DNA of 64,000 nt, taken from contig JACCIX010000748.1 of NCBI GenBank assembly GCA_025506515.1, positions 1 to 64,000 on the forward strand, in the 5' to 3' direction. Numbering within the stretch: position 1 is the stretch's first letter; every line of letters begins with the position of its first letter. The stretch comes from Flaveria trinervia (taxonomy: Eukaryota; Streptophyta; Magnoliopsida; Asterales; Asteraceae). Of the stretch, positions 34,403 to 46,913 are shown piece by piece. The notes beneath the pieces were generated by a model. The model searched no databases, had not been told where the DNA came from, and saw nothing but the letters and a program-made list of their open reading frames with translations. The position numbers and the translations under genes are program-made.

Positions 34403-37400
34403 TCAAACTATAGGTTCTAATTCAGGACCTTCCACCATGTGTAGAAAGGTTGTGCCCTTGGTGGGAGATCTATCCTTGTCTTCCTTTCTTCTCAATCTTA
34501 AATCTTCCTTAATCTTGGCTTTTGCTGTTAACTCAGCCATATGAAGACTGCTGAGATGATTCTTCATGTGAGCAACAATTTCAGAGTTGGAGGGGTTAGA
34601 GAATGGTTTCTCTACTAACTCAGCAATATCAAACCTGCTAGAGTGTAGCAGAGAGGGGGCATTCAGTCTATTACATTCACAATTCTCTCTTTCCATAATA
34701 AAGTTGTGAGTAGCTTCATCGAAACTCCACCAGAGTATATTCTTTCTAGGCATAAGAGACTGACTAGGAATCTTGTCCTCTTTCTTTGTATCCAGTAGAG
34801 TCACCAGCTTCCTTCTTAGTTTCTTCTCTCATCATTTAATGATTCTGAGTTGATTCCTAGAAGTATTGCAGCCTGGTCTAGTGTTCCTCTGCGTAGATCA
34901 AGAAATTGATCTCTTGTGAGGGAACGTGAAGATCCATCCACATAGGTTAGCTTGATGGAGTCTTCTTCACAGGAGATGTCGCTCAGGGTTGTGCAATTGA
35001 TGAGCCTATTCTTGATGCTTTTAAACTCTTTTAGAGAGAGATGTTTAGAAGGCTGAGGGGATGGTTGAGAAGGTTGTGGGGTAGGATGTGGTGGGGTGGT
35101 TCGGGTTAGAGTTTTGGGTTGAAGGATGGGTAGTTTTGGTGGTTGAGGTGAAGAGGTAGATGAAGGTAAAGGTATGGGTTCAGGAGTGTAAGGTTCAGTT
35201 TTGACGGTGAAGGGAGAGGGAACTGGTTCAGGTTGGGGTTGAGTGGTTGGTGTGAAGGTTATCCCCTGTACCCTTCTGTACGTCTCTCTTCTTTTCCCCG
35301 AACTAATGTCAGCTTTGATCTCACTGACAATTCGTTGGAGTGTCCTTTCAGACATGGGACCCACTTGCCTTCCAGAGAAGCCGTGAGCCTGGAGATAGTC
35401 TTTCATCCAGGCTATGTCACCTATCTTCCTGGTTGCAGATGCCCTTGCTTCTTCCTCTTTCTTCTTCTTCTCCTTCAACTTTTTTCTTGCAGCTCTTTTT
35501 CTTTCTTTCTCCATTTGATCTTGCTCTTTGCTGACAAGCCAAAGGATCGTTTCCTCATTGTGTGGAGAAAGTTCTTGAAGTGAGAAGCCTCTGGAGGTTA
35601 GGAAATCTATCCTTTCCCTCTCGAGCTGCGTGTTAGCTTCCTTTGTTCCTTTTCCTTCTCTTCCTCTGAGGCCAACCTTGCTCTTCCTGCCGCAACTTGG
35701 TTGCCTTTTCCAGCTTCACCAACTCCTCTAATGGTACCAGGAGTGTTTCTTCATTGGCAGCTCTGAGCTGAATGAGCCGGTCAATGATCTATTATCTCTT
35801 TATGTTTTTGATAGCCTCCTGGTTGGCTGCAGCTGCTTTTGTACTAGCAGCCAACAGCTTCCCAGTTGGAAGTCTCCCTTTTCTTTTCAGCAATTCAATC
35901 TTCCCCTCTTCTTGAAGCTCTTCTGCAGTCATCTTTTGTTTCCCTTTGGCATCTTTTGAAGAACTTACCTTTGATGGTTCTTGGACAGTGGATACTGATT
36001 GTTTGAGAGGTAGACATGGTGTCTGGATAGGAGGTTGATCCAGAAAGTCCTCACTGTTCACCTCAGATGCCATTTCAAGGATTGTATCTGTGATGATCAG
36101 TTCCTCGGACATTTTGAACAGTCCTTCCATAGCTTCCATTTCAGCTTTGGAAGATTCATCTTGTTCTTTCGAGACTTTAACTTCAGCTTCAGAAATAAGA
36201 GGGAATACAGATTCTGTCCCAACTGTTTCAGTTGCTAGGCCATCGGTCCTTATTTCCCCTTCGAATTGAATCTTAGGTTCCATGTGGACCTTAGGTTGAC
36301 CAACTTCTTCCACAGTGGTAGAAGGTGCAGTAAGCCTCTGAAGCTCTTCAGCTCCAAAGTAAATCATGGCAACATCAAGACTTGGCTGATCACGAGCAGA
36401 TCTCAACAAGAACTGAGAAAAGAAGCTGTAGTGACTTGAGATGGCTTAGAAGAAGTTGTGATAGGAGTTGAATATTTAGAAGTTGAAGATTGTCTCTATG
36501 GGTCCTCATATGTTTGTCTCTGAACACTCTCCCCCTTTTTGGTAGCATCATCTTGAGAGGTAGATGAGCTGGAGGAAGAGGTCAAGGAGACCTGAATAGG
36601 TACATGCCTAATAGATCTCTCAATCTGTTTCTCATCTAGTTGAGCCTTGAGATTGTCAATCTCAAGTTGGTGAGTGGCGGACCTTTCTTCTATAGTCCTA
36701 ACATTGGATTCAAGGTTTGAGACTTTGGATAGTAGGTCTTGAATGAAGAGTTGCATGCTTCCCTTATCTTCTTTTGAAGAATCACGGGGAGATGAGGTAA
36801 CTTACCTAGTATGTTTAGCCTTACCACCAGATGTGGTTTCTTGGCATCCTAGTTTCCCTTGCTTAGTGATGTCTCTTACAAAGTCATCAAAAGGCATGGT
36901 TGCCACAGATTCAGTCTCAGAATTGTTACCACCATCCATAAGGTCCATTGAGGCACCTTCTGTAGTGGCAGTTGAATCTGTATGAGTCCCCTCCACATCA
37001 GCGGGACTCACCTCAGTATTGGGTTGCTGATGGGGGATAGAGATAAGGGATCTCTCTAGGCTCTGTTAATCTTGGAGAAGGTGTTGTAGATCAACATCAT
37101 TGCCATGGAGAGATGTTATCCCTTCATCAGTTTTAAAGAGAAGGTCAGTGAAAGATAAGGAGGTTAAACCTACTGACCCAGGACCTTGGTCAATGTCTAC
37201 AGGCATTGAGCCTCTGATTGGGCTGTCCCTTATTGGCTGCTCAGAGGAGTTTAAAGACTCACTCTGAGGGCTTTTAGATAGGCTAATGGGCTTATGGGTT
37301 TCAGATTGAGGAGACTCAAGACCCATATTGAGGTTAATGGTGAAAGAAGGTGAGACCTCAAACTGAGTGGGAGCCCAATGTTCCACTCTAGCCTTTTTAG

Positions 37401-38306
37401 GTTGAACAGGAGGAGCTTGTTCAATCAGAGTAGATTGAACAAGGGTTCATTTGGGGCATATTGTGTAGGTAATGGTGATGGGAGGAGAAGATAGTGTTGG
37501 CATTGTGGTTGCAGTTGCTGGTGTGGGTTCATCACCTGTGTGGTGAACAGGGATGTCACTAGGAGCGATGTGCTCCGTCATAGTAGTAGGTAAAGAAGTG
37601 TACCTGCCAGTGAAGTTGGTGGATACCCTCTTCAATGTCTTGAAGATGGTTGGCCTCATGTAAGGGACAGACAGAGTGGCTGCATAGACAAGCCGACTCT
37701 GGTCCAACTCATAGTTAATGATGTGCTGAAGAAATCTGGGATACAAAAAGAATGTTTCCCTCTGAAGATTTCCGATGAGATTGAGTAGCACAAATCTTGA
37801 GTAGTTAAAGCTCAAGCCTCGCACCAATCCACGAACTAGGCACCCTAGTTCATATGGGATTTGATCCCATCCCCCAGATTTGTTTGAAAAGCAGTGAATG
37901 ACAATGTGCAGGAGGAACTTCCAGTTGTAGGAGAAGTTGTATTTACAGACAGTCGACCTGCTCACATATCCACCATATCCCATGAGGATGTATGTGCTGT
38001 CTAAATCTGCCTTGGGAACTCAGTAGGGGCACCTTCATCATGAAGCTCCAGATGCTCCCTGATGAGTTGTTCAGAGATGACCAACTCTTGGCCACAAATG
38101 CGGGATCATATTACACGAACCCCATTTAGGGTTTTGACCTGACTGTTTCCCAAAAATTCAGTCATGTGGTTGAGGTAAACAATGGGATTAACAGTCAAGG
38201 CTGTGTAGTAGGATGATTGGGTGAGGAAGGAGATGATTTCAGAGAAGTCCGCATCTTTTGAAGAATCAAGAAGTGCGACTTGGTTGTGTTGAGAATTTAG
38301 GGCCAT
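34403..38306 (-). pseudogene. S2a aORF (additional ORF downstream of pol)
   Basis: About 3.9 kb of broken reading frame. ATG at 38306: MALNSQHNQVALLDSSKD, then FSEIISFLTQSSYYTALTV with YLNHMTEFLG, YNWKFLLHIVIHCFSNKSG and FNYSRFVLLNLIGN. FLYPRFLQHIINYELDQ follows (YPRF 37732-37743). The middle is S/T/P-rich and acidic, with a coiled coil (LLSKVSNLESNVRTIEE near 36700, EELQEEGKIELLKRK near 35920). A lysine-rich segment (KKLKEKKKKEEEARASA) precedes HGFSGRQVGPMSERTLQ, a long P/Q-rich stretch and DGSSRSLTRDQFLDL, and the C-terminal part 34403-34804 has ILWWSFDEATHNFIMEREN. No membrane segment is seen. Related to S1 and S3 aORFs in the N-terminal domain only. Function unknown. Confidence 0.8.
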
Positions 38307-38949
38307 TGTAAAGCTGAAGGTGAAGCAGTTTGAGTTTGGGTGAATTTGGAAGCAAGGAAACTTTTAGGGCTGTAAAATTTGTGGTAAGAAGATTAGATTG
38401 AAAAGTCGGGATTATTTAAAAGAGGGTGGAACGGTGGTAAAGTGTTAGGATAAGGTGAAATGACGGTTTAGTGGATGAGGTGACAGGGGCGGTAAGGTTT
38501 AATTCAGTTAAATAATCCGACATCATTAACAAAATCTTTGCTTTTATAGTGTGGGGCCCAAGAGATTTCTGTTACACAGTAAAATCTCTCTTCCGAATAT
38601 AAAACATTTCCGAAGGTAATTTGTCTTCCGAAGGCAATTTCTACTTCCGAAGGTAAAAAGTAACTTTTGAGAGTAGAGATTGCTTTCCGAAGGGAGAAAT
38701 TTTGTATGCTTCAGAAGTAGATCTGATATGACATCAATCACTTCTTCCAAGACAAAAAATTCTTCCCAGAAGAAAATATCCTTGGAGAAATTTTTCTTTA
38801 GAAGATATGAAGATAACTTCCGAGGGTTAATTTCTCTTCGGAAGAAATTTATACTTAGAAAATTTTAGAGAGATCTTTTGTAACAGGGCTTAAGTTGTAT
38901 TGACATACGACATTACACATTAAAAGGTTTTCGAAAGAGGTAATCTAAT
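38307..38949 (-). promoter_or_regulatory. S2a spacer: CTTCCGAAG array and TATA-like box before aORF
   Basis: Non-coding between RNase H and aORF. S2 words (CTTCCGAAG, TTCCGAAGG, TTCCGAGGG, CTTCGGAAG) crowd 38585-38870. A minus-strand TTTAAATAAT (plus 38411-38420) sits about 105-114 bp upstream of the aORF ATG. The word-TATA-start order repeats that of the LTR. An internal promoter is inferred. Confidence 0.5.
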
Positions 38950-39395
38950 AAATGTTTATCATCCCAATAGCTGTTATAAGATACTTAAATCTTTGTTCAT
39001 CAAAAGCTTTGGTGAATAGATCAGCTTATTGTTCATTTTAATCAACTGTGATTAGTTTAATTAGATTCTTTTCTTGAATATCTCTAATGAAATGGTACCT
39101 GATATCAATGTGCTTTGTCTTTAAGTGCTTCACCGGATTTTCAATGATGGAGATAGCACTGTTGTTGTCAATATGGATAGGAGTACTCATAACGTTGAAT
39201 ACATAGTCTAACATTTTGTTCTGAATCCACAGCAACTAAGCACGGTAGCTAGCATCAGCAATGTATTCAGCTTCAGCAGTTGATGTAGAGACACAAGATT
39301 GTTTCTTGCATTGTCATGAGATGATCCTTCCACCAAGAAATTGACATCCTCCTGATCTTGATTTCATGTCAATGTTGCGGCCACCATAGTCTCTA
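38950..39395 (-). pseudogene. S2a RNase H
   Basis: Removes element RNA from hybrids in intact relatives. Reads DYGGRN, SGGCQFLGGRIIS, CKKQSCVSTSTAEAEYIAD, LLWIQNKMLDYVFNV, IHIDNNSAISIIENPVKH, IDIRYHFIRDIQEKNLI and ADLFTKAFDEQ, ending IGMINIY near 38955. Catalytic Asp and Glu positions remain, but stops fall at about 39040 and 39237. The part linking RT to RNase H (about 70 residues) is deleted near 39395-39405. Confidence 0.85.
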
Positions 39396-40140
39396 TTAGA
39401 TGTCATTGACATACTTGGACTGGTTCATGAAGAAGCCTTCCTTCAATTGCTTCACTTGAATTCCAAGGAAAAAGTCCATTTTTCCCATAGAACTCATCTC
39501 AAACTTCTTCTTCATAATGCTTTCAAAGTCCTTGCACATTTGGTCACTTGAAGAGCCAAATATGATGTCATCAACATATAATTGAACAAGCAAAATGTCC
39601 TTACCAGACTTCCTTATGAATAAAGTCTTGTCAATAGTTCCTTGGTGTAGCCATTCTTAAGGAGAAACTAAGACAAAGTCTCATACCATAGCCTTGGTGC
39701 TTGGTGCAGCCCATATAGACCTTTATCCAATTTGCACACATAGTGAGGATGTTGTGGGTCTTCAAATCCTAGAGGTTAGCACACATACACTTCTCTATCT
39801 ATATCCCCATATAGAAAGGCACACTTGACATCAAGCTGGTAGACAGTAAAGTTCTTGGAAGCAGCATAAGCAAGGAAGATCCTAACTGCCTCAAGTCTTG
39901 CAACAGGTGCAAAGACATCAGTATAATCAATTCCTTCCTGTTGAGTGTATCCTTGAACTACCAGTCTTGCCTTGTTCCGGGTGATCAAGCCTCTGTAATC
40001 TATTTTGTTCCTGAAAACTTAGTGCCTATTGGTACTTGACCAGATGGTAGCGGACATAGGTTCCAAACCTTCTGTCTTCTGAATTGAAACAACTTCTCTT
40101 GCATCGATTCAACCCAACTATTTTACTTCAAGGCATCTTC
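39396..40140 (-). pseudogene. S2a reverse transcriptase
   Basis: ARLVVQGYTQQEGIDY, FAPVARLEAVRIFLAYAA, YQLDVKCAFLYGDIDREVYV (39776-39988), then shifted frames with HQAPRLWYE-type remnants. The YVDD box is intact at 39567-39578 (QLYVDDIIFGSSSDQM), followed by FESIMKKKFEMSSMGKMDFF. The C-terminal end is cut after KYVNDI by a deletion. Four or more frame changes. Confidence 0.88.
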
Positions 40141-40790
40141 CACCTTCTTGGGTTCCATATGGGACAATAAGCATGACTACAAGCAGACATTCTCATGATG
40201 AGTCTAGCCTCTTGTTCTCACACCTTCAGAGACATCCCCAATGATGTTCTTAGTTAAATGAGATTGTGAATCCGTAAAATGAGGAATCACTTCCAGTTGC
40301 AAAGATAAGTCTAGATTAGACATATTTTGCTTAGGAACTGGAACACTTTGTCCAGCTGTTGTTTCAAGTTCATTCAATGAGGAGTGATTGAATGAAAGAG
40401 AAACATCATCAATTGTTGGCTGTGAAGTAGCATTAACAGTCACCTGTTCCTTCAAAGTGCTACCTCCCTCAACTTGGTGTTGTGTTGGATCACCTGATGA
40501 GTTTTGAGGATCAGCAGGTGATTCACTGGTTAAAGCTTCACTATTCCTAGATGTGGTTATACTTTCTGAACTGTGAATAGTGGGAGCTTGATTTGATGCA
40601 TGTCTTGGAGAGCTTGGAAGATGTCTGGGTAGCTCAAACAGTTGATCAACCTCAGTAGCAACATCATTTTAAGCACCTGTTCCAACTGAAACATTCTCAC
40701 AAGAAGGTTTAGAGTAGTTTGGAAACAATTCTAAATCAAAGATATGATCAGGACCATTCCCCTTAACACAAGGAGTGTGCTCATTGATAA
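40141..40790 (-). pseudogene. S2a integrase-RT linker
   Basis: Low-complexity S/T/E/Q-rich connector as in S2b (2641-3184), for example the frame at 40204-40455 (VPKQNMSNLDLSLQLEV). Ends with NITTEDSV-type remnants near the integrase C-terminus. No domain recognised. Confidence 0.55.
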
Positions 40791-41703
40791 CTATATTGGA
40801 TGACTCCTTAAATTGTTGATTCTTAATGTTGTATACTCTGTAAGCTTTGGACTAGAAGAGTATCCAACAAAGATAGTATCATTCGACTTTTCAGCAAATT
40901 TTGCTAAATTGTCCTTTATGTTAAGTATGGTACACCTGCTGCCAAAGGACCTTAGAAAGCCAATGAACGGTGGCCTCTTGTTCCATAGCTCATAAGGGGT
41001 TTTTCCATGTGGATTAACTACAAGAACTCTCTTCTGCACATAGCATGCAGTGTTGTCTGCCACTGCCCAAAATGTTAGAGGTAGTTTGGAATCAGCTAAC
41101 ATAGTTTGAGCAGCCTCAATAAGTGTCCTGTTCCTCCTCTCAGCAACACCATTTTGTTGAGGAGTTCTGGGAGCACTATATTGTTTGGCAATCCCTTTTG
41201 AGTTATAGAATGAGTCAAGAACAAAGTTCTTAAACTTAGTCCCTTGATCACTTCTAGTAATTTGATTTTCTATTTTAAGAATAAAAGATTTTAATGTTTC
41301 AATAGTTTCATCTTTAGTTCTTAAAAAGAATACCCATGTAAATCTTGTAAAATCATCAACTATCACAAGGCAGTATGATTTCCTTACAATTCTCATTATA
41401 CTTATGGGACCAAAGAGATCCATGTGCAATAAGTGTAATGGAGTAATGATGGAGTTAACACTTTTGGATTTATGAGAGGTCCTGTGTTGCTTCCCTTTCA
41501 GGCATGCAACACAGTTGTCTTTGTAGAAAAATTCCTTTTTAGGCAAACCATGTACCAAGTTATTTTTAGCCAATTTATTCATTGTCTTAAAATTTACATG
41601 ACACATATGTTTATGCCAAAGTGTTGAATTATCACCATCAGCTTTGGAAAGAAAGCATGATACTTCACCCATTGGGGAAGCATTGTTCATATCCAGCTTG
41701 TAC
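40791..41703 (-). pseudogene. S2a integrase (downstream of the S1b insertion)
   Basis: Open for about 300 codons. MYKLDMNNASPMGEVSCF restarts the gene after S1b. Zinc region TLWHKHMCHVNFKTMNKL with NCVACLKGKQHRTSHK, core IVDDFTRFTWVFFLR, RSDQGTKF and PRTPQQNGVAERRNRTLIEA, then TPYELWNKRPPFIGFLRSFG. Two defects: a short in-frame deletion before RSDQG, and the usual Glu in TEF is Lys (TKF). D, D and E of the catalytic triad are readable. Four further bases belong to the ATATC target duplicate at 41704-41708. Confidence 0.9.
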
Positions 41704-41708
41704 ATATC

Positions 41709-42532
41709 TGACAGGATCAGTGATCTCAAGTTTGATGGATTAGAGTGTAACGCAGCGGAATAAGAACAAGAATTACAAAAATTATAGCAAGAATTTGATA
41801 TTCGTATGCATTATGAACAAATACGGTTGTAAAGAGAGAGTATATTTCTGTGAAAAGGAATGTTTCAATAATATCAAATGTTTCTGCTCAATCATTCACA
41901 ACTACAATAAGGTTGACACTCCTTATATAGAGTGCAATCACTGCTGATATCACGGGATAGTGCCATCTGCCAGATTTGTTACAAAAATAACTAAAACTTA
42001 ACAAACTACTGAAATGTTCATAACTACTGAGAACATATCAGAGTGCTAAGTATAAAACATAAAACTACTGATACGAAACTACTGAACTACAACGACTGAA
42101 GAACAAGCTCTTCAGTTTTTTACAAAACTACAGAAAGGAAAAATAAAACTACTGAAAGAAAACCGTCACAACTACTGAAGAAGACCTCTTCAGCTATTGT
42201 GACAACGACTGATACTTGGTCTTCAGCACTTGTCTTCAGACTTTGTCTTCAGCACTTGTGTCTTCAGACTTTGTCTTCAGCACTTGTCTTCAGACTTTGT
42301 CTTCAGCACTTGTGTCTTCAGACTTTTGTCTTTAGCACTTGTCTTCAGACTTTGTCTTCAGCACTTGTGTCTTCAGACTTTTGTCTTTAGCACTTGTGTC
42401 TTCAGACTTTTGTCTTCAGCATTTGTGTCTTCAGACTTTTGTCTTCGGTTGTTGTGGACTTCAGCACTTGTTGTGACGTCTGTGGGACTTAAGGTTTTTC
42501 TGATCCGGCTCATTGGTTCTTTTGGTCCAACA
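41709..42532 (-). repeat. S1b 3' LTR
   Basis: 824 bp. TATA box at plus 41931-41940. U3 array at 42221-42445 of ~25-29-bp units alternating CTTCAGCACTTG and TCTTCAGACTTTTG, unlike the 52-bp units of S1a but built from related words. Confidence 0.95.
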
Positions 42533-42542
42533 AACTCCCCCT
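42533..42542 (-). other. S1b polypurine tract
   Basis: Minus-strand AGGGGGAGTT abuts the 3' LTR. It is the best-preserved tract in the window. Confidence 0.82.
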
Positions 42543-42625
42543 GAACCAATGCAGCCAAAACCTTAACTTTATTGAGGTCCCACTTATTGTTGGCAATAAG
42601 ATTGGTCTTTTTCCTTCTTGATCAG

Positions 42626-45600
42626 CTAAGAAGATGACCCAATTAAGCACTGGCCTGGGAATAGATTTCTGAAATTTGGTTGGCATAGTATGGATAGGAG
42701 CCCTGACTTTGGGGAACTGGACACAGGGCTGTGGTCCTATCCATGAAATCTACTTCCCATGTAAAAGCCTATAGGATTCTCTGGTGTATGCTCTGAGAAA
42801 CATAATTTGTTCTTCCATGGTAAGATTTTCAGCTCCACCATCAAACAATCCTTCACGCCCATACAGCTCTGAAATGTACTTAGCCTGTTTGCCATTTTTG
42901 AGCTCAACTGTTGTGATCTGTCTGTATGCAACTCATCTGGGTGAGTCCCTTCAAGTAACAGACTGAGCTCATTTTGTTTGAAGTTCTCAAGCCTCTTGTA
43001 GACTAACCCCTTTTTAATTACTCTGTTCTCTAACATCTTTTGGGGTGGCTGTTTAGTTTCATAGGCCTTCTTGAAATCTTCTACAATTTCCCAGGGTGAT
43101 ACTACAAGGACCACTGTGATCTCTTCATCTACGATCCTTTTTACTTGGCCCTTGTATCTCGAAGGAATGTCCTTTCTTCACAATTCTGTGAGCCACCCTA
43201 GGATCAAGCCATATTCTCACCTTTTCCTTTTGATATTGAAATGTGTTAGCAAGGGTGTACAATCTCAGAGCTTCCTTCTTCATCATACTGATTATTGATG
43301 AAGAAGTAGAATAAGTTTTGTCTATGCTTTTCAGCATCTCATCATCATGAAGCTTTTGCTGTTGTTCTTCTTCATCTTTACTCTCACAGCTTCCATCTGT
43401 GAGGTGGGAGTGATGGGCATAGGTTTGGCTTTAGGCAAAGTTAGGACTGCAGAAAGAGGCAGCCTATCTTCTTCCTCATCATCCTCTTCTTCTTCTTTTT
43501 CTAGCCTCAACACCCTTCTCTCTTCTTCTTGGGTGCATCGTCGGCTGTTGGTTTGAGGGTAAAGGATTGGTTTAGAGGGTTGTGGTAGTGGTGATTTTGA
43601 AGTGGGGGTTTTTGCAGGTTGTTCTAGCATTCTTGTAGTGAGTGAGGCTTTTGAGTGTTTTGCTAGTTCCTTTCTGTTCCCAGCACCTACCTCATTTAGT
43701 GCTTCAATCACCAATCCCTTAGTGTATGCTTCAGACGAACAGATCTTGGTGGTTATTGCCAAGATACTGTCCCTGGTCCATGACTTAATCTCGATCAATG
43801 ATCTCCCAAGGTACTTTGCAATGAATCTGATCATGATCTCTAGTCTTTCTCTTTCTAATGCATCATAACTTGCCCATCTTGAGTTAATTTCTTCAACTTG
43901 AAGTCTCCTAATCTCTGAGTCAAGCTGTGCAGTATCGAACCCCTGTCTATACAGTTGATCAATAATGGAGTCCATTGATTTACTGTGTGTAGCATCCGCC
44001 ATTTTGATCATCTCATCGAGTTCGAGTTCTTTTTCTTTTCCTTCAACCTTTCTCTTCTTATATGTGACATGAAAGTCTTTGTGACTTTCACCCACTTGAT
44101 CAATGTCAACTCCCTTCACAACTCCTCTTCCTTCTCAGTCTCCTTTTCTTTCTTCCCCTTTATGCTCTTCCTCTTTGCTTTCACTGACTGACTCTCCCCC
44201 TTTTTGGTTGCATTGGTTGCAAGGGTTTGAGTAGCAGAAAGCCTTGTGCTCACAATCTCCTCCATCAGGGGTTGTATGATTGAGGGAAGCCTCTCATCCA
44301 TGGTTTTGATCACAATGTCTATGATCAGTGGGGTGATGAGAGGTAGGGATTGCTGAAAGATAGAAGCTGTTTGCTCAGAGGGGTTCTGTCCCTGAGAAGC
44401 AGTGCCAGAAATAGAAGCTGGTGGCTCGGAAGTTTTGAGTGGCTGAGTGTGTGGGAGACCTTCAGGTGAAGGTGCCATCTGTGGGTTATGCTGGTGGCAG
44501 ATGGACTTGCTGTTTGAGAGAATTGGTCAAGTAGTGTTTGTAGTTTACTGACTTCTTCCTCAAGAATTGTGTTCTGGGCCAGAACATCATAAAAGAAGCC
44601 CAGGTCATCATCAGCAATGCTGAATCACCTGACCTCCTGCTTGTAGCAGGATGTACATGCACTGGGTGTAGACCAGTTGTAGCATGTGCCCCTTTTTCTT
44701 GGAACTGGGGACTTCCAGCCTCAGGACAATGTCCTTCATCAGCTGTTGCCTCTAGTGAGTCTTAGCTATTTACCAGCCTCAGTCTGATCATGTGTTGATT
44801 CAAAGAGGTGGCATCCTCACCAGTTCTGGTCTCCATATCCAAACCAGAGATAGAACAATGAACCCTCGTGCTGTGGGCTGTGAGGAGCAGTTGATCTCTT
44901 CCTCAATTTCTATGGTTTTCCCCCTTTGTTGGTGTTTGTTGGGGAGGAGAGGCATGCAGCTGAGTCAGCACATTTGCAATAATGAAGTAGGAATTTGTGG
45001 GGCGGTTTGCAGTGGGAGATGGGGTAAAAGCAGTATGCACCTGGGAAATGGTGCTCTTCAATGGAAATCTCCTCAAATGAGAAGATCCCAGATTAGTGGG
45101 TACCCCTTCTTTGGTTTCTGCAGGCTCCTTTTGAGAGAATCCTGAGCGGCTGTGGCTGTGAAGTCCTTGTATCCACTAGGGGGTTATAACCAGTGGATAT
45201 AGCCTGCGTTGTGGTGCAGGGGCATCCTCAGGGGACTTATTTCCCTGAGTAGCCTTTTTTGTCTTCTTTTTAGTGGTTTGGTGGGGACTTTGGATTGGAG
45301 GTGGTGGCTGTGGGTTCCAGCTGCGTGGGTTTGCGCAGCTTGGCAGCCATTTTTAGTGATTGATCAGAGTTGTGCCGGGAGTATACTTCATCAATACAGC
45401 CGTAGCAGGGACTCCCAGGCCAACAAGTCCCTCAGCTTGAAGCTGGTTTTTCATTATGGCCATTATGAACGAGGATATAATATCCAACGGTTAGCAAGTT
45501 GTTTTTTGGCCATATCCTTGAGCTCTAAAAATAGTATTTCAGAAAAATTTAAAGGTTGTTGCTCAAAGATGGAGTACATTACCTGTGCCACCTTGTGGAC

Positions 45601-46058
45601 ATTTGATCCCATGATGAAGTCTTGGGGGCAAGGCAGACATTTACCAGGTGAAAGATGAGACTTCGGCATCCTGGAAATGTTCTCTTCAATATGGTAGATG
45701 CACTCAGGTTACCCTGGTATCCATGCTGGGCAAATGATCGATCGATTGTGCCCTTTGGATAACCAGTTGGAAAGTGGCATCATCCAGTTTGAGGGTTTGG
45801 CGAAGATGTCTGGAGTAATGACCACTTTTTGATGATGGACAAACGATTGAAGAGACTCTGTGTCATTCTCCTCAGAGACAAGAGTGATGTTTGTCCAATT
45901 GGTTAAGAGATTCGGCATATATGTGGATTTAACAGAAAAGCCGTTTTGTAAGGTGACTGAACCATTAAACAATGGCGTTGTGAAACTTGGTCCAGTATGG
46001 CGATTTTGTGAGATGTGCGACACAGTTGTGTCGAGGTTTTAGTTTGCATGGTTGCCAT
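42626..46058 (-). pseudogene. S1b aORF
   Basis: ATG at 46058 (MATMQ). Readable parts: HISQNRHTGPSF, GFSVKSTYMPNLLTNWTNIT, a degraded N-terminal domain (45463-46023, MYSIFEQQPLNFSEILFLELKD, NRWILYPR near 45475), a very broken linker (44500-45400), then MAPSPEGLPHTQPL to LPLITPLIIDIVIK (44116-44478). The region 43331-44119 holds IMIRFIAKYLGRSLIEIKSW, VIEALNEVGAG and LEKEEEEDDEEED. C-terminal: LYTLANTFQYQKEKVRIWLD and VVSPWEIVEDFKKAYE. It aligns along its whole length with S1a. No membrane segment. The C-terminal third is best preserved. Confidence 0.8.
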
Positions 46059-46913
46059 TGATGAAGAGAGGTTACAGAGTTTTTTGAACGTTAGTTTAGA
46101 AGAGAAGAAAGTAAAAACTCTGAAGGTGGGATAAGTATTTAAAGGTAGGTTTAGAAAACGACTGAAGGTTTTGGTGTTAGTCATTAGTTGTTGAAACTAC
46201 TGATGACGTGGTATTAACTTTCAGAGGTTTGGAATGCCTGATCTATTGGTGTGATCAGCAGTTGTTATAAAACAACTGAAGACTTGGTTTTAAACCGTCA
46301 ACGTTGAAACACTGAAGTCTCTGATTTAGTCATCAGTAGTTATAAACTACTGAAGATTTAGTCATCAGTAGTTATAAACTACTGAGACAGTTTTGACTTC
46401 AGGTGATGAAACAACTGACTTGGTATTAGTCATCAGTATTTGGAAACTACTGAAGACTTTGGTTTTACCATCAATTGTTGTAACACACTGAAGAATTGGT
46501 GTTAGTCATCGTAGTGTTGTGAAACTACTGAAGACATGTTTTGCTTCAGTTGTTTAGAAAGAACAACAGTTAGGAAACTCTGAGGCAAAAGCTCATCAGT
46601 AGTTGTCGTCAATTCATTGCTTTTCAGCTGTTTCATACTGTCCTCAACACGTACTCATCAGACGTTTTCATCTGTTTTCAGATGTTTCATAGGACATTAG
46701 TACGTATTTGTATTTCTGACAACAGTATTGTAGCTACATCAGCTGTGTAACTACATCATTGTTTTAATAAATAAAGTACCTGAGTACTGAGAAGTTAAGC
46801 TCTAGTAGTTAAAGAAAACTTCCGGAGAAAAATAACGTCAGTACTTATATATATGACAATAATAAACTAATGATCATCAGTACTTGTGAGCTGAGATCAC
46901 CAGTAGTTGTCAC
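46059..46913 (-). promoter_or_regulatory. S1b spacer: word array and TATA-like box before aORF
   Basis: Same layout as S1a: TCAGTAGTTAT, AACTACTGAAGA, CAACTGAAGAC and CATCAGTACTT words from ~46190 to 46910, and a minus-strand TTTAAATAC (plus 46136-46144) about 78 bp upstream of the aORF ATG. A promoter role is inference. Confidence 0.5.

Noticed and set aside
42221..42445. CRISPR-like repeat array
   Set aside because: The repeats are degenerate, lack unique spacers, lie within plant retrotransposon LTR U3 regions and have no cas genes nearby.
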